From NCBI GenBank assembly GCA_950097605.1, contig CATNEU010000037.1, positions 1 to 8,929 of the forward strand: a stretch of 8,929 nucleotides of DNA. The letters are read 5' to 3'. Shown here in pieces: positions 1 to 5,516 of this stretch (position 1 is its first letter; every line of letters begins with the position of its first letter). The translations under genes were made by a program, and so were the position numbers. The notes under the pieces were generated by a model, which was not told the DNA's origin, did not search any database, and saw only the letters and a list, made by a program, of their open reading frames with translations. The DNA is from an uncultured Oscillospiraceae bacterium (GTDB lineage: Bacteria > Bacillota > Clostridia > Oscillospirales > Ruminococcaceae).

Positions 1-53
1 CGGCTGTTCACCAGGAGTAACGTCTTTTTTACTATATAATCTTGAGAAACCCA

Positions 54-84
54 TTGACATGATACTTACTATACCCCTTATAAT
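54..84 (+). promoter_or_regulatory. MerR-type promoter of the regulator gene
   Basis: A perfect -35 hexamer TTGACA (54-59) and a perfect -10 hexamer TATAAT (79-84) are separated by 19 bp instead of the usual 17. Stretched 19-20 bp spacers are the hallmark of promoters that MerR-family proteins activate by untwisting DNA. The next gene downstream encodes a MerR-family protein, so autoregulation is the simplest reading. An imperfect dyad, TATACCC (70-76) and GGGCATA (85-91), straddles the -10 box. It is not centred in the spacer as classical MerR operators are, so its role is uncertain. The first 50 bases of the window contain a T-run at 25-30 but no gene that can be identified. Confidence 0.75.
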
Positions 85-105
85 GGGCATATCGGAGGGG
101 ATGCC

Positions 106-783
106 ATGACCATCAAACAAGTTGAACAGCAAACCGGCATATCCAAGCAAAACATCCGCTTTTATGAAAAGGAAGGACTGCTCCAACCGGCACGCAATCC
201 AGACAACGGCTACCGGACGTATACGGCAGAGCACGTTGCCGCACTGCAAGAGATCAAGCTGTTTCGCAAGCTCGGCATCTCGATCGAGGACATCCGAAAG
301 ATGCAGCAGGGTGTTCTGCCCATCAGCCGGTGCATGGAAAAATACGCTGCAATCGCCGCGTTGAAGCTGAAAGAGCTTGCCAAACAAAAGGCTCTTTTTG
401 AAAAGCTTAGCGAACAAACGGCAGAAAACAACGTGTTGGATGTGCAGGAGGCGCTGGCAGAATTGGAAGCAAACGAGCGCAGTGGCATTCGGGTTTTCAA
501 CATTGCATACGACTTTCTCACGAAAGCTGCCAACCATCTTGGAAAGGGGATCGAGAACATGCTGTTTAAAAAAGGCTTTGATCTGGAGCTGGACGACGGG
601 TTAACCTATCCGTCCAGCGAGACGATCTGCGAGGCTGTTTTGGCTTATTGCAAGCGCACGGGTGAAAGCTGCACGTTTGAAAGCACAAAACGCCCGGTTT
701 CTTTTTTGCTGAACGGAATCCGGTATCATGTGCAGGTGCAGATGACCCGCGGCGGATACTATCTGCACTGCAAAGAAGAATAA
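106..783 (+). CDS. MerR-family transcriptional regulator
   Basis: This 225-residue protein is predicted to be a dimeric, cytoplasmic DNA-binding regulator that responds to an unknown ligand. Residues 1-70 form a typical MerR winged helix-turn-helix: the TIKQVEQQTGIS start, the NIRFYEKEGLL recognition segment, the NPDNGYRTY wing and the LFRKLGISIEDIR second helix pair. Residues of about 78-125 are rich in Leu, Ala, Lys and Glu and fit the dimerising coiled coil. The remaining 100 residues are a larger effector domain than in metal-sensing MerR proteins. It holds cysteines 175, 182 and 189 at seven-residue spacing plus Cys222, which could bind metal or sense redox state, but no family assignment was possible. 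The start at 106 is preceded by GGAGGGG (94-100); an ATG at 101 is out of frame and overlaps this site. The targets beyond its own promoter cannot be read from the window. The gene converges on the ABC-F gene. Confidence 0.9.
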   Translation: MTIKQVEQQTGISKQNIRFYEKEGLLQPARNPDNGYRTYTAEHVAALQEIKLFRKLGISIEDIRKMQQGVLPISRCMEKYAAIAALKLKELAKQKALFEKLSEQTAENNVLDVQEALAELEANERSGIRVFNIAYDFLTKAANHLGKGIENMLFKKGFDLELDDGLTYPSSETICEAVLAYCKRTGESCTFESTKRPVSFLLNGIRYHVQVQMTRGGYYLHCKEE

Positions 784-825
784 TACCGGTTTCTTCTGAA
801 AAGCGCGGTTGTTTTCGACGATTTC

Positions 826-861
826 AAAAGGCTTGCGGCCAATATAGGCCGCAAGCCTTTT
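826..861. terminator. bidirectional intrinsic terminator
   Basis: A perfect 15-bp inverted repeat has arms at 826-840 and 847-861 around a 6-nt AATATA loop. The outer ends of the arms are AAAA and TTTT, so a U-tract follows the GC-rich stem on either strand. It lies between the convergent regulator and ABC-F genes, 42 bp past the regulator stop and 82 bp past the ABC-F stop, and would terminate both. Confidence 0.9.
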
Positions 862-943
862 GCTCAAATAGAGACGGCGCATCCGATTGCAACCCCTATT
901 GCGTATACAAAAAAGCAATCCGGGCATCACGATCTCCCAACGG

Positions 944-2422
944 TCACAGCGCAACCACCTTGGTCGCCACATTTTCATAGAATGAGCAGTCGTGCTCCAC
1001 AAACAGCATGGTGGGCTTGCAATCCAGCAGCAGCCGTTCGATCTGTATACGGGAGAGCACGTCGATAAAATTCAGCGGCTCATCCCAGATATACAGGTGC
1101 GCCCGCTCGCAGAGGCTTTTGGCAAGCAGCACCTTTTTCTTCTGCCCCTCGCTGAACGACTCTATTTGCTTGTCAAACTGCGCACGTTCAAAGTCCAGCT
1201 TGCGCAAAATGGCCTTGAATAAGCTCTCGTCGATCCCCTCCCGGACCGCATAGTCTTTCAGGCCGCCGCGCAAAAACGAAGTGTCCTGCGGCAGATAGGA
1301 AATCACCAGCCCGCTTCCCAGCCGCAGCGTGCCGCTGTGCGGGACCTCCTCCCCGGCGATCAGCCGGAGCAGGCTGGTCTTTCCGCAGCCGTTTTTGCCC
1401 GTGATCGCCACACGGTCGCCGCGGCGGACCGCAAACCGCAGCCCACCGCAGACTTCCCGGCCGTCATAGGATATCGAAAGCCCCTCGGCGGAGACAAGCT
1501 GGCCGGCATGGTACGAAAGAGGCGAAAGAGACAGCGTTTCGGCGGTCTCCACATTTTTGAGCAACTGACGCGTCTGCTCAAGCGCCTCTTCCCGCCTGGA
1601 CTGCAGCGATTTCGCGCGTTTCATCATCTTGGCGGATTTGTGGCCGATATAGCCGCGGTCGGGACGCAGCCCCGAATTGCGGGTTGCATTTTTGGTCTTT
1701 TCCAGCCGGTCCGACCAGCCCGTGGTGCGCTGCGCGGCAGCGGCAAGCTGCGTGGCTCTCCGGGTCAGCTTTTCGTGCTCCGCGGCCTCGAAAGCGTCCT
1801 GCATTTGCCGGTTGCGCTGCCAGGACGAAAAATTGCCCTTCTGCAGCTCGATATTTGCCCGGTTGATCGAAAGCACATGGTCGATGCAGCTATCCAGAAA
1901 CACGCGGTCGTGCGAGACCAGGATAAAACCGCGCTTGGCACGCAGATACGCCCCCACAACCCGGCGGGCGTCCGCATCCAAATGGTTGGTCGGCTCGTCG
2001 ATCAGCAGGAAGTTGTTCTGTTTTAAAAAAAGCGCAGCCAGCAGAACCTTGACCTGCTCGCCGCCGCTCAGGGTGTCGAACGGGCGCTCCAGCACCTCCT
2101 CCGGCACCCGCAGCAGCGACAGCTCGCGCTCCAGCTCCCACAGCGCGTATTCTCCGACCGCGCCGTCCACGACTTCGCGGGTGGCGCGGGATTTGTCCCG
2201 CACCTCGAACGGGAAGTAGTCAAACGCGACCGAGGCGCTGATGGTACCCGCATAGGCATATTTGTCCTGCAACAGGTGCAAAAAAGTGGTTTTGCCGCGT
2301 CCGTTGCGGCCGACAAACCCCAGCTTCCAGTTGGTGTCGATTTGAAACGATACATTTTCAAAGATATTGTCATAGCTGCCTTCATAGTGAAACGACAGGT
2401 TTGCAATGTTGATTAACGACAT
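944..2422 (-). CDS. ABC-F ribosome-protection protein, Lsa/CplR-like
   Basis: This 492-residue protein has two ABC ATPase domains and no membrane segment. ABC-F proteins of this type bind the ribosomal E site and dislodge antibiotics from the peptidyl-transferase centre; the Lsa/Vga/CplR branch gives resistance to lincosamides, streptogramin A and pleuromutilins. Domain 1 shows Walker A GRNGRGKT (38-45), signature LSGGE (118-122), Walker B FLLIDE with Glu143, and switch His171. An inter-domain linker rich in charged residues spans about 190-305. Domain 2 has Walker A GKNGCGKT (342-349), the degenerate signature SFSEGQ (422-426), Walker B LYIWDE with Glu448, and His477. It ends directly after domain 2, without a long C-terminal extension. 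The start at 2422 has an excellent GGAGGTGA site at 2429-2436. A terminator and an upstream ORF precede it, implying drug-induced expression. Both catalytic glutamates are present, so it should be active. Drug specificity is inferred from family resemblance. Confidence 0.93.
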   Translation of the reverse strand: MSLINIANLSFHYEGSYDNIFENVSFQIDTNWKLGFVGRNGRGKTTFLHLLQDKYAYAGTISASVAFDYFPFEVRDKSRATREVVDGAVGEYALWELERELSLLRVPEEVLERPFDTLSGGEQVKVLLAALFLKQNNFLLIDEPTNHLDADARRVVGAYLRAKRGFILVSHDRVFLDSCIDHVLSINRANIELQKGNFSSWQRNRQMQDAFEAAEHEKLTRRATQLAAAAQRTTGWSDRLEKTKNATRNSGLRPDRGYIGHKSAKMMKRAKSLQSRREEALEQTRQLLKNVETAETLSLSPLSYHAGQLVSAEGLSISYDGREVCGGLRFAVRRGDRVAITGKNGCGKTSLLRLIAGEEVPHSGTLRLGSGLVISYLPQDTSFLRGGLKDYAVREGIDESLFKAILRKLDFERAQFDKQIESFSEGQKKKVLLAKSLCERAHLYIWDEPLNFIDVLSRIQIERLLLDCKPTMLFVEHDCSFYENVATKVVAL

Positions 2423-2451
2423 GGGCCGTCACCTCCGATGGGATGGATTTG

Positions 2452-2494
2452 GCGCGGCGGCGCGCATAGAACGCTTGATAACCCACCGCCGCGC
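2452..2494 (-). repeat. leader stem between terminator and ABC-F start
   Basis: A perfect 9-bp GC-only inverted repeat, GCGCGGCGG (2452-2460) and CCGCCGCGC (2486-2494), encloses 25 nt. In the ABC-F mRNA it lies after the leader terminator and ends 16 nt before the GGAGGTGA ribosome binding site. It could affect translation or mRNA stability in readthrough transcripts, but it does not cover the ribosome binding site itself. Confidence 0.5.
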
Positions 2495-2498
2495 ATGC

Positions 2499-2533
2499 AA
2501 AAAAGCCGCAGGAAACACAGTTTCCCACGGCTT
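2499..2533 (-). terminator. leader terminator of the ABC-F gene
   Basis: On the minus strand, AAGCCGTGGGAAAC (2533-2520) pairs with GTTTCCTGCGGCTT (2516-2503) across a 3-nt loop. All 14 positions pair in RNA, two of them as G-U wobbles, and six T residues at 2504-2499 follow directly. This intrinsic terminator lies about 77 nt upstream of the ABC-F start codon and more than 200 nt downstream of that gene's own promoter, which is the arrangement of a transcription attenuator. It is also the first terminator downstream of the permease operon, so it can serve both units. Confidence 0.88.
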
Positions 2534-2696
2534 GTCCATTCGCGCCGTCCTCTCCGGCCCCCTTGCGGGGCCGGAGAGGACGGCGCGCGTCTATCCAAGA
2601 GTGTTCGGGATGCTGCTTTCCTGCTATGGGCACGGCAAAGCCGGCGGTGGATACCGCCTTTTCGTTTACAGTGCCTTTCATTCCTTAGCAAGAAAG
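2508..2696 (-). promoter_or_regulatory. putative ribosome-mediated attenuator of the ABC-F gene
   Basis: Three minus-strand segments can pair in mutually exclusive ways. Segment A, CTTTCTTGCTA (2696-2686), lies within the upstream ORF. Segment B is TAGCAGGAAAG (2626-2616). Segment C, TTTCCTGC (2515-2508), lies in the 3' arm of the terminator. A pairs with B over 11 bp with one G-U. B pairs with C over 8 perfect base pairs, and C is otherwise locked in the terminator stem. Each long-range pairing encloses a local hairpin: GGCGGT/ACCGCC (2643-2658) inside A-B and the 21-bp hairpin inside B-C. The inferred model is that a drug-stalled ribosome on the upstream ORF covers A, freeing B to capture C and open the terminator. 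This matches known control of ABC-F and erm genes. The complementarities are visible directly; the switching is inference. Confidence 0.7.
2541..2587 (-). repeat. very stable 21-bp leader hairpin
   Basis: Arms at 2541-2561 and 2567-2587 are a perfect 21-bp GC-rich inverted repeat with a 5-nt loop. No T-tract follows on either strand, so it is not itself an intrinsic terminator. It lies between the proposed antiterminator segment (2616-2626) and the terminator (2499-2533). By folding on itself it would bring those two distant segments close together. Confidence 0.8.
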
Positions 2697-2705
2697 ATTG
2701 CGCAT
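2685..2705 (-). CDS. upstream leader peptide MRNLSC
   Basis: This is a six-codon ORF, ATG at 2705 to TAA at 2685, near the 5' end of the ABC-F leader. GGGAG lies 8 nt upstream of the ATG and is a plausible ribosome binding site. An in-frame ATG at 2720 would extend it to an 11-residue form, MGAERMRNLSC, but with a weaker site and only about 14 nt from the predicted transcript start. Codons 4-6 and the stop codon form segment A of the attenuator, so a ribosome halted here would change leader folding. Such short ORFs upstream of ABC-F and erm genes act as drug sensors in Firmicutes. The exact peptide is not one recognised from memory. Confidence 0.6.
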   Translation of the reverse strand: MRNLSC

Positions 2706-2740
2706 CCTTTCAGCTCCCATCTTTTCAAAATCTGTATGCT

Positions 2741-2769
2741 ATTGTATCCGATTCCGGGCGGGCTGTCAA
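2741..2769 (-). promoter_or_regulatory. sigma-A promoter of the ABC-F gene
   Basis: On the minus strand TTGACA (2769-2764), a 17-bp spacer and TACAAT (2746-2741) form a near-consensus housekeeping promoter. Transcription should begin near 2734, giving a leader of about 310 nt before the ABC-F start codon. The -35 box lies only about 20 bp past the stop codon of the upstream permease gene, so the two units are packed without a terminator between them. Strong constitutive initiation combined with a downstream terminator fits control by attenuation rather than by a repressor. Confidence 0.85.
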
Positions 2770-2788
2770 GGGTTTGTTACCACTCCAT

Positions 2789-4123
2789 TTATTCCGCCTC
2801 CCTTATACAGTCCGCCGGTTTTGTTTTGAAAAGCTTGATCTGGAACCCAAGCGTGGTCAGCAGGTAAATCCCCGCCACAAGCAGCAGCGCCGCGATATAA
2901 ACCGTACGCGTCAGCAAAATGCTGTCGTCGCTTTGCGCGATATTGAAGGCCACAAACACCGCCGTCATCATGGGCACGGCAAGCAGCAGCAGCGACTGCA
3001 AAATATCCACCCACAGGCATTTCCGCCAGGTGCTGCCGCAGGTATAGAAAACGCCATAGTCCCGTTTCCTCGATGCCTCCAGCAAAATGTGCAGCCCCGC
3101 AATGGACGCGATGGAGATCACCAGGCAGAGCAGAAAATCCAAAAGCGGCTCGCGCACTTCTTTTTCAAACTGCGCCCTGGTATTGGCAATCAGCGTTTCA
3201 AAGCTTTCCGCCGACCCCAGGTCTCGCAGTTGCTCCATCACGCGCTTCTTCGTCGCGGGATCGTCCGTTTTCAGCTCTACTACATTTCCACTGAGATCTG
3301 AATAGATTGGAAGGGCTCCTAACGGGTTGTCTGGCGTGCGCAATAGAATCATTTCTGACGCTACACTTTTTTTAAAAATGTAGGTCAGAGGAAAATTGCG
3401 TTTAGCAGAATCCATGGTAAAAGCGTAATCGTCCCGTTCCAAAAAGCCGCACACCTGGATGCGGATGGGTTTCTTTTCTGCAATACTGCTGCTGGAAACG
3501 CTGTTTCCGTCATCGCTATAGTGCAGCTCTGGCCTTTCGAGACGTGAATACCAACGCAAATCCACTTCATAAACCTCACCGATTTTAAGAATCTTTGAAA
3601 ATTCGTGTTTAAATATTGCCGGAATCACACCTTCCGGCGTTTTCGCATCGGTCAATTGCTTACCCGTAGACAGAGGAAGCTTGAGATTTTTGGCAACTAC
3701 CTCATCGTATATTGTTGTCCATGCATAAGCGCGGTTTTCTTCAATCGTATATTTTAGCTGTTCTTTTAACTGGTCGTTGATGTCTTCCATCCGGAAACCC
3801 GCGCTTCCCTCATATGTAGTACCATACCTTACCACCTCTGGATGTTTCGCCATTTCGGCATCCAGTTTCTCAATATACGCGGTTTCTATCTCCTGATCTG
3901 AACGCTTCTCTTGAGGCATCCTTCCCATATTGCTGTTGTTGCCGAGAATAAAGCAGTTTGCCAGGTTCTGCTCTCCAAACGCCTTCAGTGGGCGCGCATA
4001 GTACTCCATTTTGCCAAACACAATCAAAAACAGTGTGAGCGCCGCTGTGAGCTCCAGCACAATCAAAATCTGAAACCATATCTGTTTGCGCAGTTTCATC
4101 AAAAGCAAATACAGGGTTTTCAT
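2789..4123 (-). CDS. FtsX-like ABC transporter permease, second gene of pair
   Basis: This 444-residue integral membrane protein has FtsX/MacB-type topology. TM1 lies at about residues 17-38, a large extracellular domain at about 40-325, and three C-terminal helices at about 327-348, 374-395 and 408-427. After TM2 the segment RKRDYGVFYTCGST (352-365) matches the usual FtsX-family motif that contacts the ATPase. Proteins of this fold work with a cytoplasmic ATPase in mechanotransmission, lipoprotein or peptide export, or sensing of cell-wall antibiotics. The substrate cannot be told here. The start at 4123 has an AGGGGAGGGG tract at 4131-4140. Only 17 bp separate it from the preceding gene, which encodes a protein of the same architecture, so the two are co-transcribed and probably form a heterodimer. 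No ATPase gene lies beside them. The extracellular domain is longer than that of its partner and shows no motif that I recognise. Confidence 0.82.
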   Translation of the reverse strand: MKTLYLLLMKLRKQIWFQILIVLELTAALTLFLIVFGKMEYYARPLKAFGEQNLANCFILGNNSNMGRMPQEKRSDQEIETAYIEKLDAEMAKHPEVVRYGTTYEGSAGFRMEDINDQLKEQLKYTIEENRAYAWTTIYDEVVAKNLKLPLSTGKQLTDAKTPEGVIPAIFKHEFSKILKIGEVYEVDLRWYSRLERPELHYSDDGNSVSSSSIAEKKPIRIQVCGFLERDDYAFTMDSAKRNFPLTYIFKKSVASEMILLRTPDNPLGALPIYSDLSGNVVELKTDDPATKKRVMEQLRDLGSAESFETLIANTRAQFEKEVREPLLDFLLCLVISIASIAGLHILLEASRKRDYGVFYTCGSTWRKCLWVDILQSLLLLAVPMMTAVFVAFNIAQSDDSILLTRTVYIAALLLVAGIYLLTTLGFQIKLFKTKPADCIREAE

Positions 4124-4140
4124 ATCGTCTCCCCTCCCCT

Positions 4141-5226
4141 CTAGATCTCAATCCGTTCAAAATGCCGCGTGACACGCTGGATCGGCAGCGCCGCGAACAA
4201 CAGCGTGAGCGCCAGCACCAACAGGTAGAGCAGCGCGTAGTTGGCCGCGCTGAGCTCGTAGCTTGCCCAGTCGCTTGCCGCCATAAAGGCAACGCTCGCG
4301 CCGCTTCCCAGCAGGTACCCAAGCACTGTGAACACAAAAATATCCGTGACGCACAGCATGCAAAGGGCGCCCTTCGTGGCGCCGCAGAGCTTATAGATGT
4401 TGTACTTGCGTCGGTTGATGTGAAACGAAAAACCAATCAGCGCCGCGATGCTCACCAGTGCAAACGCCGACAGCACCAAAGGGAATGCCATGCGCTTTAA
4501 AAAGTCCATTGTATACTTGGCCGGAGGGTCGGGCGGAATCACCTTTGTCTGCGGGTCCAGCGGCACAAGCGCCTGTTTCACCTGCTCTAGCTGCTGCTGT
4601 GTGGGCACGGCGGGAAAGACAAACTTCGCGGCATACAGGGGCGTATCCTGTTCCACCATGCGCCTATAGTCGATCATCAGACAATGTGGTGAAACTCCCG
4701 AAACCGCCACGCCCACAATGGCGTAGGTTTCGCCCCCAACCAGGAGTTCCGGGTTTTCTCCCTCGGGCAGTTCGACGCCGCGGTCCGCCACGGCGTTGTT
4801 TGTCCCCTCGTCGCCGTCCTGCAGGTCCCGCCCCGATAGCATCAGGTTATGATAGTTGTCCATCTTCACACCCACAACGCCATATCCTTGCGCCTTGCCG
4901 GTCCCGCCCGATTTGTCCAAGCTGTCCGACGAGAGATAGTAGCCGTTGCCGTCATACAGCGAGATCTGGTAAAAATCGTCGGCCATACCGCCCTGTAACT
5001 TCGCGAACGCCTCCCTGCTGGAAACGCTCTGTGGAAATACAAAGACCAGCTCTCTGTCTTTCTGGTAGCCGCTCCGCAGTTGCTCAACGTCATCCATGCC
5101 GCGCGCATAATAGACGTTTAAGCAAAAGCTGGACACGGCCAGTCCCAGCAGGATCAGCATGCAGACCAGCGGGCGGCCGCGCCAGAACTGCACCAGATGC
5201 ATCGCAACCTGTTTTAGATGCTTCAT
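4141..5226 (-). CDS. FtsX-like ABC transporter permease, first gene of pair
   Basis: This 361-residue membrane protein has TM1 at about residues 19-39, an extracellular domain at about 40-240 and three C-terminal helices at about 247-268, 290-314 and 330-349. The extracellular part contains a MacB periplasmic-core-like stretch: LSGRDLQDGDEG, then ELLVGGETYAIVGVAV. After TM2, RRKYNIYKLCGATKG (272-286) is a good FtsX-family motif. I chose the start at 5226 because AGGAGGG (5233-5239) lies 6 nt upstream; an in-frame ATG at 5295 would add 23 residues with no good ribosome binding site and a poor N-terminus. It is the first gene of a two-permease operon with its own AT-rich promoter region. Without an ATPase it may depend on one encoded elsewhere. 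The nearby ABC-F protein is not a transporter ATPase and has separate regulation. Confidence 0.83.
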   Translation of the reverse strand: MKHLKQVAMHLVQFWRGRPLVCMLILLGLAVSSFCLNVYYARGMDDVEQLRSGYQKDRELVFVFPQSVSSREAFAKLQGGMADDFYQISLYDGNGYYLSSDSLDKSGGTGKAQGYGVVGVKMDNYHNLMLSGRDLQDGDEGTNNAVADRGVELPEGENPELLVGGETYAIVGVAVSGVSPHCLMIDYRRMVEQDTPLYAAKFVFPAVPTQQQLEQVKQALVPLDPQTKVIPPDPPAKYTMDFLKRMAFPLVLSAFALVSIAALIGFSFHINRRKYNIYKLCGATKGALCMLCVTDIFVFTVLGYLLGSGASVAFMAASDWASYELSAANYALLYLLVLALTLLFAALPIQRVTRHFERIEI

Positions 5227-5293
5227 AGAATTCCCTCCTAAATCATGCGAATACTTTTGGTTCAAGTGCGCAAATAAAAAACAAAATTTAAAC

Positions 5294-5337
5294 ATTTTAT
5301 GAAATATTTATCTATATTTATATATATATCATAAAAT
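5294..5337. repeat. 9-bp inverted repeat over the permease promoter
   Basis: ATTTTATGA (5294-5302) and TCATAAAAT (5329-5337) are perfect inverted repeats 26 bp apart. They bracket the predicted -10 box and transcript start of the permease operon, so they could be an operator. The region is AT-rich, and no regulator in the window is obviously matched to it. Confidence 0.35.
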
Positions 5338-5351
5338 ATCCAGCAAATCAA
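5323..5351 (-). promoter_or_regulatory. putative promoter of the permease operon
   Basis: On the minus strand TTGATT (5351-5346), a 17-bp spacer and TATATA (5328-5323) lie about 90 nt upstream of the first permease start. The surrounding 5270-5400 stretch is much richer in A and T than the neighbouring genes, so chance matches are more likely than usual. Confidence 0.5.
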
Positions 5352-5413
5352 CATATTTTGCATAATCGTAACTTTTTCGTAAGATTTTGTGTTCTTTCCT
5401 ATGGATTCCCCAT

Positions 5414-5455
5414 AAAGACAAAAGGCCGTGGGAAACAGTGTTTCCCACGGCCTTT
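5414..5455 (-). terminator. terminator of the THUMP methyltransferase gene
   Basis: A perfect 16-bp stem has arms at 5421-5436 and 5440-5455 around a 3-nt loop. On the minus strand it is followed by TTTTGTCTTT. It lies about 60 nt past the methyltransferase stop codon, and the upstream AAA also gives a short T-tract on the plus strand. The stem shares GTTTCCCACGGC with the ABC-F leader terminator. Confidence 0.9.
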
Positions 5456-5516
5456 GCAACTTCATTCGATTCTCTTTTCAAAATCTGCTCTCAATCGGCG
5501 GGTCATCCGCCCCGGA

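Noticed and set aside
1337..2026. A plus-strand open frame of 229 codons inside the ABC-F gene.
   Set aside because: It is fully antisense to a gene in which both ATPase domains are intact, and it shows no protein motif.
944..2422. The ABC-F protein as the missing ATPase of the permease pair.
   Set aside because: It has two fused ATPase domains with an ABC-F linker, is a separate unit with its own promoter and attenuator, and ABC-F proteins do not drive membrane permeases.
2438..3301. A plus-strand open frame of 287 codons across the ABC-F leader and the 3' end of a permease gene.
   Set aside because: It crosses the promoter, hairpins and terminator of the minus-strand leader, has no ribosome binding site and resembles no protein family.
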